In this document: one piece after another, positions 10,501 to 18,650 of the stretch | How the letters are laid out: every line of letters starts with the position of its first letter | Position numbering within the stretch: position 1 is the stretch's first letter | From: Lewinellaceae bacterium | GTDB taxonomy: Bacteria; Bacteroidota; Bacteroidia; Chitinophagales; Saprospiraceae | Assembly (NCBI GenBank): GCA_020636215.1 | Contig: JACJYG010000005.1 | Span: 434,001 to 498,000, forward strand | DNA length: 64,000 nt | Reading direction: 5' to 3' | Notes under the pieces: model-generated | Databases searched by the model: none | Told to the model about the DNA's origin: nothing | Seen by the model: only the letters and a program-made list of their open reading frames with translations | Translations under genes and position numbers: made by a program

Positions 10501-10996
10501 CGATTCGCTCCTTCTGACCGCTCAAACCAATAGCCTTAACGTGGTGTATACCTGGACTTACCCCGATTCCAGTGGCAGCAAAGCCGCCGGGCAGTCGATC
10601 TGGGTCAGCCCGTTGATCTCCTCCGGCTACCGGGTAGCTGCGCTCGATACGGTGACCCTCTGCCGGGCTTCCGATGATTTCTTCGTCACCGTGCGCACCG
10701 ACCGCCGGGTATTCATTCCCAATGCCTTCAGCCCCAACGAGGATGGCCGGAACGATACCTTTATGATCTATGCGGATAATGCCGTAACCAATATTAAGTC
10801 ATTCCGCATTTTCAGCCGCGCCGGCAGCCTGATTTACGAAGACACCGGCTTCCAACCCAATGACATCGGCCACGCCTGGGACGGTACATTCCGCGGACAG
10901 GAACTGGACCCCGGTGTTTTCGTCTACGTAGCGGAGATTGAGTTTATAGACGGCAGGGTGGAAGTGTTTAAAGGGGATGTGGCGCTGGTGAAGTAG
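7535..10996 (+). CDS. Large secreted protein with SprB-like repeats and T9SS type-B tail
   Basis: The ATG at 7535 is preferred over an in-frame TTG at 7526, giving 1153 residues with a signal peptide MKRIAFLFLLLQATLATAQ. The N-terminal half has two similar modules, each with a VWFQF motif (around residues 208 and 355), resembling pre-peptidase-like beta domains. Residues ~500-975 carry repeated SprB-type units with the pattern CxGxxDGxIxVxxxGGxxxYxFxWSNG. The final ~95 residues, from FIPNAFSPNEDGRNDTF to GDVALVK, form a type-B (gliding-associated) sorting tail. Such proteins are carried by T9SS to the surface and are often adhesins. It lies head-to-tail with the previous giant but after a terminator, so it probably has its own transcript. 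Substrate is unknown. Confidence 0.85.
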   Translation: MKRIAFLFLLLQATLATAQIQVTLTVDNGSSDSDCDDIFSPPDLLWQVNVENEGWVTYPDDGPCFTAFPNQQYTASYTCPVDVPAQLELCFRAFENDPLIPVGCFIVPSCEETICQNFDIPPPGQSVSYNLVLAGGASTGEVNFTISTSEGLSSNDALCNAEDMGLLLRGDTLGDYSMGIYDNICATNANEPNPITQGGFGNENGVWFQFTTGSDIGSLLLVEAISDPEGTGDEIDIQMGIYLSDNNACDGNFTLQAWDYTASSPDAFLQIPCPLPNTTYFILIDGAISFPGSEAGVFGIQVSSVDVDDAPDFRCDALMIGEVPENGSISLPQPVSNYCATSVSDPYSPNFVMQSSVWFQFITPPSGHVLIEGISSRTIDSIGIQLGIYRAFNNNCNLFFQHITSEYTEEGLDESLEATCLFPGQIYYLVVDGDAYNNRGIFTINISDAGDITPVTNQDVTICFGDSFPVGSSTYTASGLYADTLTLFQGCDSIVNTTLTVLDPIVIDLVQTQPAVGLGNANGIAQVSASGGAGNGYSFSWCDGSIANTNNTLVGGAVCCVTVTDAMGCTADTCFTVDYITDIIPSFQGDTLACFGQEDGQIVFSAINGYPPYLYEWQNGDNSINGSGIINAEGEEVILPDLPAGAYTIMIMDDFFDTTFTVQVLEPELLVLTVDDKVDASCFSFCDGQISVSASGGVGGYQFAWSNNETTAVVSGLCAGPFQVTLTDANGCQQTQNIAIAEPEEFIATASEVQPVSCYEGSDGIVSVETNGNPMAYEWSTAATTQTVNGLPAGSYSVLVTNADGCQDSATVAVTQPSGPVMVAAVVEEPVSCKGEADAVLRAIPSGPGQSFTFTWSNGAMGAAASGIAAGAYSVIAANEKGCEAAAQIMVSEPDFIQATLSATDVTCVSGENGGAIQVDTTLGGTPPYEYALDGVLFADSPQFPALFPGGYTVTVRDAAGCEAEFNATVNDAPELLVELTGDPSMQLGDSLLLTAQTNSLNVVYTWTYPDSSGSKAAGQSIWVSPLISSGYRVAALDTVTLCRASDDFFVTVRTDRRVFIPNAFSPNEDGRNDTFMIYADNAVTNIKSFRIFSRAGSLIYEDTGFQPNDIGHAWDGTFRGQELDPGVFVYVAEIEFIDGRVEVFKGDVALVK

Positions 10997-11030
10997 CGCC
11001 GGGCCTGATCTCCGGATCGGGTCAAAAAAA

Positions 11031-11416
11031 ATGAACGAGCGCTTAAAACAGGAAGGCAATGAAAACTATCTGCTCACCTGTACAACGGCCCTTCAGGAAT
11101 TTGAGGCCCAATTGGTTCAAAAACTGGATAGCCTGCACCAACTCGATGTGGAATTAGGCGCCGATAGTACTTACATGGATAGCTTGCTGAGCCAGCGCCG
11201 GGCGCTTCTTGATAGTGTAACTTCCATCGATTCCCTGGGCAGGCTAAGCCTGAACCCTCTGCTGGAGAGCCGCTCTCTGGCCATTGAAAATGCCTGGAAT
11301 GTGAACCACCATCCGCTTTCTTAGATACTTCGGGGCTCCCCGCTGGCCTCTATTATTGTGTACTGAAAGGAGTGGATACCACTCAAAAGGCGGAAAGACT
11401 GGTAATTATTCGATAA
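11031..11416 (+). pseudogene. Frameshifted remnant ending in a T9SS type-A sorting tail
   Basis: An ATG at 11031 opens a 97-residue Asp/Leu-rich, possibly helical frame that stops at 11324. In the -1 frame from about 11288 the sequence continues as FLDTSGLPAGLYYCVLKG to LVIIR and stops at 11414-11416. That second stretch is a typical type-A sorting tail (SGLPAGLY followed by a basic end). One indel near 11315-11321 would join the two. No signal peptide is present on the first part, so the 5' end has probably also been lost. I read it as a decayed T9SS cargo gene; a sequencing error at the shift is the alternative for the frame break but not for the missing export signal. Confidence 0.6.
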
Positions 11417-11420
11417 TAAA

Positions 11421-11459
11421 ATGGGTATTCCCGGAGGCTTGATTCCAGGGAATGCCCAT
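11421..11459 (+). terminator. Hairpin terminator
   Basis: ATGGGTATTCCC (11421-11432) pairs with GGGAATGCCCAT (11448-11459) over 12 bp with one wobble, and a run of five T follows at 11465. It starts 5 bp after the remnant's stop codon, which suggests the remnant was once, or still is, transcribed. Confidence 0.75.
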
Positions 11460-11476
11460 AATGATTTTTCACAAAT

Positions 11477-12994
11477 ATGGGAAGCTTGATTTTTTTTTTC
11501 TTACTAGCCTTTACAACTTCAATTGGGAAAGCCCAGAAGTATGATTATATCTGGTTGATGGGCTATGAAAGTGATTTAAGCATGGAAGGTATTGAAGGCA
11601 TTGAGTTTGACTTTAATACAACAACTGTGTCCATTTCTCCTGTATCTATTGGAGCAAGCCTTGACATTAGCAGCGCCATTATTTCAGACAGCGCAGGGAA
11701 TCTCTTATTCTATACAGACGGCTGCCGCATAATTGGTGCTAACCATCAGATATTGGAGAATGGAGAAGGAATTAATCCCGGGGAAGTGCATGACATTCAA
11801 TGCGGGGAAGATGGTTTTGGATATACTGCCTGGGTACAAAGCTCAATAATATTACCCACTCCTGGAAATGGTATGGTTTATTACATCCTCCATAAACATA
11901 TCATTTATCAATACCAACCTGAATTTGAAGTCATTACTGATGGTTTATATTACACCAAGGTGGATGTCTCTTTAAATAATGGTGAAGGAAGCGTTGTTGA
12001 AAAAAATATCCCATTAATTTCAGAGCCATTAACTGCCGGGCAATTGACAGCTGTAAAACATGCTAATGGCAGAGATTGGTGGATAATCACGGGGGGTAGG
12101 AACAATAACATGTATTACCGTTTGTTACTAGGCCCAAACGGAATCGAGGTATTGCCGGCACAAATGCTCGGAGAATCGTCGGGAGATGGCGGGCAGGCGT
12201 GCTTCTCCCCAGATGGTGAAAAATATGCCCGTTTTTTCACCCCAGATGGTTTGTTCCTTTTTGATTTCGACCGGCAAACAGGATATTTGAGTAACTTTCA
12301 GCAATTTGAAATCCCGAACGAAAGCCAACAAAGTGGAGTGGCTTTTTCTCCAAACTCCCGTTTCCTCTATGCCTGCACACGGGATACCATATATCAATAT
12401 GACCTTGACAATGAAAATATTGAATCCTCTCGGCAGGTAGTTGCCATTTATGACGGCTACCAATCTCTTTTCAACACAACCTTTTTTAATGCACAACTAG
12501 CACCTGATTGTAAAATTTACATCAATACCTTTGCATTTGTAGATGTACTGCATGTCATTAATTTTCCAGATGAACCAAACGAAGGATGTGGGGTATTACA
12601 GCACGCCATTCAATTACCATATTGGCATTCGAGGGCCCTACCATCCTTCCCCAACTACCGCCTCGGCCCTCTTGTAGAAGGCGAAGACCCGCCCCCCCCT
12701 TGCCAGCCGGTAGTATCTGTGCAGGAAACAGTGAGAGGAAACACCCCAAAGGCGTACCTTTTCCCCAACCCGGCCCCGGGTTATTTCAAGGTGGCTTTCG
12801 ATGCGGCGCCCCTGTGGCCCGGGCAGGTGTTACTGTACAATACCCTGGGGCGCCTGGCCTACGAGGGCTTGCTGGCGCCCGGCCAGCGGGAGCAGCGCTT
12901 TGAGGTACAGGGGCTGCCGCCGGGCATGTATTTTTATGCTGTGGCGGTGGGCGGCCAGCTTTGGCGCAGTGGGAAGGTGGTGGTGGGCCGGTAG
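11477..12994 (+). CDS. Secreted beta-propeller-like protein with T9SS type-A tail
   Basis: The 505-residue product starts with a signal peptide (MGSLIFFFLLAFTTSIGKAQ). Its body reads like a WD40/YVTN-type propeller: FSPDGEKYARFF, FDFDRQTG and VAFSPNSRFLYACT appear at regular spacing (about residues 240-310), with APDCKIYI later. Proteins of this layout are common T9SS cargo in Bacteroidota and have no known enzymatic role. Residues ~425-505 (LFPNPAPGYFKV to GKVVVGR) are a type-A sorting tail. The body is fairly AT-rich, while the last ~340 bp turn strongly GC-rich, as if the tail came from elsewhere. The stop codon lies inside a hairpin shared with the convergent thiolase gene. Confidence 0.8.
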   Translation: MGSLIFFFLLAFTTSIGKAQKYDYIWLMGYESDLSMEGIEGIEFDFNTTTVSISPVSIGASLDISSAIISDSAGNLLFYTDGCRIIGANHQILENGEGINPGEVHDIQCGEDGFGYTAWVQSSIILPTPGNGMVYYILHKHIIYQYQPEFEVITDGLYYTKVDVSLNNGEGSVVEKNIPLISEPLTAGQLTAVKHANGRDWWIITGGRNNNMYYRLLLGPNGIEVLPAQMLGESSGDGGQACFSPDGEKYARFFTPDGLFLFDFDRQTGYLSNFQQFEIPNESQQSGVAFSPNSRFLYACTRDTIYQYDLDNENIESSRQVVAIYDGYQSLFNTTFFNAQLAPDCKIYINTFAFVDVLHVINFPDEPNEGCGVLQHAIQLPYWHSRALPSFPNYRLGPLVEGEDPPPPCQPVVSVQETVRGNTPKAYLFPNPAPGYFKVAFDAAPLWPGQVLLYNTLGRLAYEGLLAPGQREQRFEVQGLPPGMYFYAVAVGGQLWRSGKVVVGR

Positions 12995-13017
12995 GGATGG
13001 CATCCCGACATCCCTAC
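12991..13017. terminator. Bidirectional hairpin holding both stop codons
   Basis: GTAGGGATG (12991-12999) and CATCCCTAC (13009-13017) form a perfect 9-bp stem with a 9-nt loop. The TAG of the plus-strand gene (12992-12994) is in one arm and the TAG of the minus-strand thiolase (13014-13016) is in the other. Confidence 0.6.
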
Positions 13018-14183
13018 AACAACTCAAAGATCCCCGCAATGCCCTGCCCTCCGCCCACGCAGGCAGTCACCATCCCGTATTTATTGCCCCGGCGGCGCAT
13101 CTCGTTGAAGAGTTGGGTGGACAACTTGGCGCCGGTGCAGCCCAGCGGGTGTCCCAGGGCGATGGCCCCGCCGTTGACGTTGACGATCTCCGGGTTCAGG
13201 CCCGCTTCCTGGATAACGGCCAGGGCCTGGGCGGCGAAGGCCTCGTTCAGTTCAATCAGATCGATATTATTCAACTTTAGCCCGGCCTGCTGCAAGGCTT
13301 TAGGGATAGCGGCGCAGGGGCCGATGCCCATGTACAGCGGCTCTACTCCTGCCACCGAACAAGACGCCAGGCGGGCGATGGGCGTCAGGCCCAGTTGTTT
13401 GACCATCTCTTCGCTCATCACCAGGGTAAAAGCAGCGCCATCAGAGGTCTGGGAAGAGTTGCCGGCCGTGACGATGCCGCCGTTGGCAAATGCCGGGCGC
13501 AGTTTGGCCAATACCTCGGTGGTGGTTTCGCGGCGCACGCCCTCATCCGTATCCACTACAAAAGACCGCTCCACGCGCTTGTTGTCTTTTACCAGCACTT
13601 CCGGCACCTCTACCGGCACGATCTCGTCCTTGAATTTCCCTTCGTCGATGGCCTGAGCGGCTTTGCGGTGGGAGTGGTAGGCGAACTCATCGGAAGCCTC
13701 GCGGCTGATGTTATATTTCTTTGCTACCGCCTCGGCCGTCAGGCCCATGCTCGCCAGGTAGTTGGGCGTACTGGCGGCTACTTTGTAGCTGGGCGCCAGC
13801 TTATAGCCGGTCATGGGGATCATGCTCATATTCTCCGTTCCCCCGGCGATATAAACCTGCCCCATGCCCGCGCGGATCTTAGCCACAGCGATGGAAATAG
13901 CTTCCAGTCCGGAGGCGCAGTAGCGGTTGATGGTCATGCCGGGCACTTCCTTACCCAGGGCGCGCATGGAGATCTGCCGGCCGATCTGCAGGCCCTGCTC
14001 CCCTTCCGGGTTGGCGCAGCCCACAATGAGGTCGTCCACGAGTTTGGGGTCCAGTTGCGGGGTCTGTTGCAGGAGGTGCTGAATGATGTCCACTGCCAGG
14101 TCGTCGGAGCGATAATTCCGGAATCCACCTTTATTGGCTTTTCCGACGGCGGAGCGATAGGCTTTTATGATGTAAGCTTCCAT
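13014..14183 (-). CDS. fadA: Acetyl-CoA C-acyltransferase (thiolase, beta-oxidation)
   Basis: The 389-residue protein has full thiolase length and all catalytic landmarks: nucleophile Cys89 in NRYCASGLEA, His345 in GGAIALGHPLGCTG, and Cys375 in the closing ACVGGGQGIAGIFE. It cleaves 3-ketoacyl-CoA with CoA to acetyl-CoA and a shortened acyl-CoA, the last step of fatty-acid beta-oxidation, in the cytoplasm. It sits 27 bp downstream of the fused dehydrogenase/hydratase on the same strand, the usual order for a fadN-fadA type operon, which favours a degradative role over acetoacetyl-CoA synthesis. No acyl-CoA dehydrogenase follows within the window. Call is firm for family, good for pathway. Confidence 0.95.
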   Translation of the reverse strand: MEAYIIKAYRSAVGKANKGGFRNYRSDDLAVDIIQHLLQQTPQLDPKLVDDLIVGCANPEGEQGLQIGRQISMRALGKEVPGMTINRYCASGLEAISIAVAKIRAGMGQVYIAGGTENMSMIPMTGYKLAPSYKVAASTPNYLASMGLTAEAVAKKYNISREASDEFAYHSHRKAAQAIDEGKFKDEIVPVEVPEVLVKDNKRVERSFVVDTDEGVRRETTTEVLAKLRPAFANGGIVTAGNSSQTSDGAAFTLVMSEEMVKQLGLTPIARLASCSVAGVEPLYMGIGPCAAIPKALQQAGLKLNNIDLIELNEAFAAQALAVIQEAGLNPEIVNVNGGAIALGHPLGCTGAKLSTQLFNEMRRRGNKYGMVTACVGGGQGIAGIFELL

Positions 14184-14210
14184 ATTGTTTTTGTTATTAG
14201 GTACGAGGTA

Positions 14211-16604
14211 TTAGTTCCTCAAAGGCTTATTCGTCTGCAACATATGCTGTATCCGTTCCTGCGTTTTCTTTTCCCCGCAGAGGCTGAGGAAAGCTTCCCG
14301 TTCCAGGTCGAGCAGGTATTGTTCGGAGACCTTTTGGGCGCCGGTCAGGTCGCCGCCGCAGAGCACCCAGGCGATCTTATGGGCGATCTTGATGTCGTGT
14401 TCGGAGGCGTAGTTGCCCAGGCGCAGCTCGTTGGCGGCGGTGTAGAGGGCAGCCAGGCCCTGCCGGCCGAGCACCGTGACGTCTGTGCGGGGAATGGGTT
14501 GGGTATAGCCAGGCGCCAGTTCCAATACCTTCTTTTTCGCTTCGGCGATGTTGCGGTTGCGGTTCAGCACCACGCTATCTTTTTGAGGCAACAGGTAGCC
14601 GAATTGGAATGCTTCCGGAGCGGATGTGGCCACACTGGCGAGGGCGATGGCCTTGAATTTTTCAACCAGAGTCGGGATCTGCACATCGCCTTCGAAAAAC
14701 TGGTTGGAGGCGCGCAAGGCGAATTCCTTGGTGCCGGCGCCGCCCGGAATGAGGCCCACGCCCACTTCCACCAGCCCGATGTAAGATTCGGCAGCGCATA
14801 GTGCGGCGTCGCTGTGCATCATGAATTCGCAACCGCCGCCAAAGGTGTAACCCTGCGTGGCGATCACCATCGGGATGGCCGAATATCGGATGCGCATGGA
14901 AGTCTGCTGGAACAGATTGACGGCCAGGTTCAGCTCTTCGAATTCCTGTTCGTAGGCCATCATGGCGATCATCATCAGGTTGGCGCCCACGGTGAAGTTA
15001 TTGGCGTTATTGCCGATAACGATGCCGTTCCATTTTCCCTCTTCCGCCAGCTGGATAGATTCCTGGATGCCGCGCAGTATCCCTTCGCCGATAGCGTTGT
15101 GGGGGCTGGTAAATTCCAGGCAGAGCACCCCGTCGCCAATGTCGTGCAGGGCCATCTCATTGTTCTGGTGCACCGGTTTCTGATCCCGGTAATTGTCGAG
15201 GATGATAAACTCGGTGGAGCCGGGAACAAGGCGGTATTCCCCGCTTTCGATATCGTAATATTTCAGAGCGCCTCCTTCGCGCTTGTAGAAGCTTTCGTGG
15301 CCGGCGGCCACCATATCCTTGACCCATTGGGCCACCTTCCCCCCATTGTCTTCGGCCAGTTGCAGGCCTTTTTTGAGCCCGATGATGTCCCAGTATTCAA
15401 AAGGCCCGAGTTCCCAAGCATAACCCGCCTTCATGGCGTCGTCGATGCTGTAGAGATTGTCGGAAATTTCCGGGATGCGGTTGGAGACATAGGCGAACAA
15501 GCCTAATAGTGATTTTCGGATGAGCTTTCCGCCGCGGTCCTCGGTGTTGAAAAGTACGTTGATCCGCTTTTTCAGGTTGTCTACCTGTTTGGCGGCTTTT
15601 AAGCTGGCTAGTTCTACTTTTTGCTGGGGCTCGTATTCCAGTGTTTGCAGGTTGAGGGCATGGATAATATTTTTGCCCTGTTCGTCCTTCTCCTTGGTCT
15701 TTTTGTAAAAACCCTGTCCGGATTTGTTGCCCAGAAAATTGTTGTCGAGCAGGAATTGCAGAAAAGGAGGAATTTCAAAAGTGGCGGCCTGTTCGTCATC
15801 CGGGCAATTTTGTTTCAGGCCCATGATCACTTTGGCGGCCGTATCGTGGCCGACCAGGTCGCCCAGCCGGAAGGTGCCCGTTTTGGGCCGTCCGATCGCC
15901 GGGCCGGTGAGGCGGTCAACGGTTTCGATGCGGACGCCTAGTTCGGTGGCGAGCTGGTAGACCCTGGCCATGGCGTATACGCCGACGCGGTTGGCGATAA
16001 AAGCCGGGGTATCTTTACATTTAACGGTTTGTTTGCCCAGGTATCGATCGCCATAGTGCATTAGGAAATCGGTGACTTCGGGGCTGGTATCGGGGGTGGG
16101 AATGACCTCCAGCAGGCGCATATAACGGGGGGGGTTAAAGAAGTGGGCCCCGCAGAAATTCCGGCGGAAGTCCTCGCTGCGCCCTTCCGTCATGAGATGG
16201 ATGGGGATGCCCGAAGTGTTGGAGGTCACCAATGCGCCTGGTTTCCGGTATTGGTCCACCTTTTCGAAAACCTGCTTTTTAATGTCCAGGCGTTCCACCA
16301 CCACTTCAATGACCCAGTCGCAATCGGCGATTTTCGGGAAGTCGTCTTCGAAGTTGCCCGTTGTGATGCGGGAAGCGAAGCTTTTATTATATAAGGGCGC
16401 CGGGCGCGATTTCAGGGCCTTTTGCAGCGCTTCGGCGGCAATGCGGTTGCGGGCCGCCGGATGGGCTTTTTCTTTTTCTGAAAGTTGGGGAGGCAGGATG
16501 TCCAGCATCAATACTTCCAGGCCGATGTTGGCCAAATGGCAGGCAATGCCGGAGCCCATGACACCGGAGCCCAGTACTGCTGCTTTTCTGATTCTTCTGC
16601 TCAT
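14211..16604 (-). CDS. fadN: 3-hydroxyacyl-CoA dehydrogenase / enoyl-CoA hydratase fusion (FadN type)
   Basis: This 797-residue protein joins two beta-oxidation enzymes. The N-terminal half is a 3-hydroxyacyl-CoA dehydrogenase with an NAD-binding GSGVMGSG loop at residues 12-19 and the family's NTSGIPI segment. The C-terminal part (about 490-700) is a crotonase-fold enoyl-CoA hydratase with FGGGCEF and VGLIPGGAGTKEF motifs. This dehydrogenase-first order is that of FadN, and the reverse of E. coli FadB. It hydrates trans-2-enoyl-CoA and oxidises the 3-hydroxyacyl product, feeding the thiolase downstream. The gene starts the operon; a -7-like box and an inverted repeat lie upstream. It runs divergently from the glycosyltransferase gene. 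Confidence 0.93.
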   Translation of the reverse strand: MSRRIRKAAVLGSGVMGSGIACHLANIGLEVLMLDILPPQLSEKEKAHPAARNRIAAEALQKALKSRPAPLYNKSFASRITTGNFEDDFPKIADCDWVIEVVVERLDIKKQVFEKVDQYRKPGALVTSNTSGIPIHLMTEGRSEDFRRNFCGAHFFNPPRYMRLLEVIPTPDTSPEVTDFLMHYGDRYLGKQTVKCKDTPAFIANRVGVYAMARVYQLATELGVRIETVDRLTGPAIGRPKTGTFRLGDLVGHDTAAKVIMGLKQNCPDDEQAATFEIPPFLQFLLDNNFLGNKSGQGFYKKTKEKDEQGKNIIHALNLQTLEYEPQQKVELASLKAAKQVDNLKKRINVLFNTEDRGGKLIRKSLLGLFAYVSNRIPEISDNLYSIDDAMKAGYAWELGPFEYWDIIGLKKGLQLAEDNGGKVAQWVKDMVAAGHESFYKREGGALKYYDIESGEYRLVPGSTEFIILDNYRDQKPVHQNNEMALHDIGDGVLCLEFTSPHNAIGEGILRGIQESIQLAEEGKWNGIVIGNNANNFTVGANLMMIAMMAYEQEFEELNLAVNLFQQTSMRIRYSAIPMVIATQGYTFGGGCEFMMHSDAALCAAESYIGLVEVGVGLIPGGAGTKEFALRASNQFFEGDVQIPTLVEKFKAIALASVATSAPEAFQFGYLLPQKDSVVLNRNRNIAEAKKKVLELAPGYTQPIPRTDVTVLGRQGLAALYTAANELRLGNYASEHDIKIAHKIAWVLCGGDLTGAQKVSEQYLLDLEREAFLSLCGEKKTQERIQHMLQTNKPLRN

Positions 16605-16684
16605 TGGATATCGGATTAGTTTTATGGTAAATGTGGGGTGGAAATGTATCGTAGTTCCAAAACAACCCAGCTTGGAGCTTGGTT

Positions 16685-16713
16685 AGCGAATTTTCGCTGG
16701 AAGCACAAAAATA
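16685..16713 (-). promoter_or_regulatory. Possible -7 box and inverted repeat upstream of the beta-oxidation operon
   Basis: On the minus strand TATTTTTG (16713-16706) matches TAnnTTTG, and AGCGAA-tt-TTCGCT (16685-16698) lies just downstream, where a repressor could sit. No -33 TTG is found at the right distance, so both are tentative. Confidence 0.35.
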
Positions 16714-16746
16714 TAAATTAACTGTCAATGCCCTAACATTTTCGGC

Positions 16747-16770
16747 CCGGATTTAGGAGATTTTCGGGGC
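16747..16770 (+). repeat. Partial copy of a CCGRATTTAGGA intergenic motif
   Basis: The stretch starts CCGGATTTAGGAGATTTTC and continues CGGGGC. It resembles the block at 44437 (CCGAATTTAGGAAATTTTC, then CGGGGC after a 9-base longer gap). It lies in the divergent spacer between the beta-oxidation operon and the glycosyltransferase. Confidence 0.4.
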
Positions 16771-16849
16771 TTTGTCCGTTCTTGCCAACTTGTAGGAAAG
16801 TGACGCAGGCATTATCTTGCGCTCGTTTAAGCCCAACAAGCTATCGACT

Positions 16850-18379
16850 ATGAAGCCAGGTGTATCCGCTATACTTCCCAAATTGGCCTTTGGCGTGTAT
16901 CTTGTCCTATTGTTGCTGACGGCTGATGTGCAGCACACCCTTTTTTATCGCCCCCAGAGTGTGCATCAGTGGCGGCAGGCGGATTGCACCTCACAGTCGC
17001 TGAATTATTACCAAAATAAAGTAAGCTTCTGGACGCCACAGTTGCATACCCGGCAGGGAAAAAACGGGTATGCAACCAGTGAATTTCCCTTGCTCTATTA
17101 TGTGGTGGGGAAATTATACAGCTTATTCGGCTTCCACGAGTTTCTGCACCGGGGGCTAAACCTGTTGATCGCAGTGCTTAGTTGGTGGCTGTTGTTTCTG
17201 TTTTCGAGCCGCCTGATCGGGAATGCCTGGCTGGGCCTGATCCCTGCAATATTTTTAAGTACGGCGCCATATTATTTTTTTTACGCCAATAATTTCCTGC
17301 CCAATGTGCCCGGCATTTCCTTCGCCCTGATGGGCTGGTACGCATTTATTCGATACCGGGAAGGGGAAAAGGCCGGTTGGTTATACGTTTTTGGCCTACT
17401 TATGCTATTGGCTGGCCTGATCAAGGTTTCGGATGCCATCAGCTTCGTTGCGGTACTTTGCCTGGTTGCCATCAGCCAGCTCAACTGGAAGGGGCTTCCC
17501 GGACAATTGTTGCCGAAGCGCCACTGGCTGCATTTCGCTCTGGTTATTGTAGCCGTAGTGGGCCTTACCACCTGGTGGTATCAATATTCCCGCCACTTCA
17601 ACGAAGTGCATGGCAATAAACAGAGCCTGTTGGGCATCCTACCCATTTGGGAGATGAATGAGGAGGATTGGCGCCTGGCCGATTACATGATCCTCAAGAT
17701 ATGGTGGACGCATTACCACCATCAGGTTTGGACTTACCTGTTGGTATTCCTTTCGCTGGGTTGTGCGGCCCTATGGCGCAAGCTGGACCCTTTTTTAAGG
17801 TGGGCCACTCTGATCCTGTTTCTGGGCGTATTGGCCTATTCCGTGCTCTGGTTTAAGGCCTTTCCGATGCATGATTATTATACGATCACGCAACTGATCT
17901 TCCCCGTATTTCTGTTGATCACGGTGCTGGAGTTCCTCTACCGCTGGCAGAAAGGCAAAGGGCGCGTTTATTCCTATGCATTGGGCCTGGTGCTGGCGGG
18001 CCTTGCGATCCTGGGGGTATGGAATAACGCCCGGGTGCAGGATTTACGGTACAATACCTATCAGTTCCAAAGCCATTTGCCGGAAGGCATGTACGATCTG
18101 GAGCCCTATCTCCGTTCGATCGGAGTAAGCCGGGAAGCACTTGTTGTCAGCGTGCCAGACCCCAGCCCCAACATCACCTTGTACCTGATGAACAACCCCG
18201 GGTATTCAGAGGCCTTCCACGGCCCGGACTTCGATATGTCCTGGCTTCAATCCCAGGGGGCGGAGTATCTGGTGGTCAATGATAGCAGCTATCTGGAAAA
18301 GGAGCGGTACCAGCCGTACCTGAAAAAAGAGATCGGCCATTACAAAGGCATACTGATATTCGATATCCGAAAGGAGTAG
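16850..18379 (+). CDS. Polytopic glycosyltransferase, GT39/ArnT-like
   Basis: The ATG at 16850 gives 509 residues; an in-frame TTG at 16817 is less likely. The protein has about ten hydrophobic membrane segments. An early periplasmic-type loop contains HQWRQAD (about residues 41-47), where dolichyl-phosphate-mannose mannosyltransferase relatives carry their acidic catalytic residue, and a later hydrophilic C-terminal domain (~420-509). Such enzymes move a sugar from a polyprenyl phosphate carrier to a lipid, glycan or protein on the outer face of the inner membrane. No glycan-biosynthesis genes flank it, so donor and acceptor are unknown. It appears monocistronic. Confidence 0.75.
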   Translation: MKPGVSAILPKLAFGVYLVLLLLTADVQHTLFYRPQSVHQWRQADCTSQSLNYYQNKVSFWTPQLHTRQGKNGYATSEFPLLYYVVGKLYSLFGFHEFLHRGLNLLIAVLSWWLLFLFSSRLIGNAWLGLIPAIFLSTAPYYFFYANNFLPNVPGISFALMGWYAFIRYREGEKAGWLYVFGLLMLLAGLIKVSDAISFVAVLCLVAISQLNWKGLPGQLLPKRHWLHFALVIVAVVGLTTWWYQYSRHFNEVHGNKQSLLGILPIWEMNEEDWRLADYMILKIWWTHYHHQVWTYLLVFLSLGCAALWRKLDPFLRWATLILFLGVLAYSVLWFKAFPMHDYYTITQLIFPVFLLITVLEFLYRWQKGKGRVYSYALGLVLAGLAILGVWNNARVQDLRYNTYQFQSHLPEGMYDLEPYLRSIGVSREALVVSVPDPSPNITLYLMNNPGYSEAFHGPDFDMSWLQSQGAEYLVVNDSSYLEKERYQPYLKKEIGHYKGILIFDIRKE

Positions 18380-18486
18380 GCCCTGGTCAAACAATTCCAT
18401 TCCCGGCAGTTGCGTTATAGTCCAATTATTGGACCGCCCAGCCAGGAATGAAGACGGTATAAAGTCGCTGAGCAACCAGCTATTTT

Positions 18487-18508
18487 TAACAAATGCGATA
18501 ATTTGTTA
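18487..18508 (+). terminator. Small hairpin after the glycosyltransferase
   Basis: TAACAAAT (18487-18494) and ATTTGTTA (18501-18508) form an 8-bp AT-rich stem with a 6-nt loop, followed by ATTTTAT. A TATCTTTG at 18572-18579 fits the -7 consensus for the next operon but has no good -33 partner. I see nothing else in the 271-bp spacer. Confidence 0.45.
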
Positions 18509-18650
18509 ATTTTATGCCTGGCTTTGATAACTTTCCGATATATGCTCCCTAGGTGCATTACAGGAATGGGTTATCTTTGGGAAGCAAATCAACGCTCTTT
18601 CGTAGCGGAAGGGCGGATTAAAAGCATCAAAACTAAAAACCATAAAATTC

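Noticed and set aside
10997..11030. Terminator just after the second giant protein
   Set aside because: A 9-bp stem with two wobbles can be drawn (GGCCTGATC/GATCGGGTC), but it is followed by A residues and not T, so it was not listed.
13395..14801. 468-codon plus-strand frame over the thiolase and FadN genes
   Set aside because: It is antisense to two firmly identified enzymes and its translation is low-information Gly/His/Val-rich sequence.
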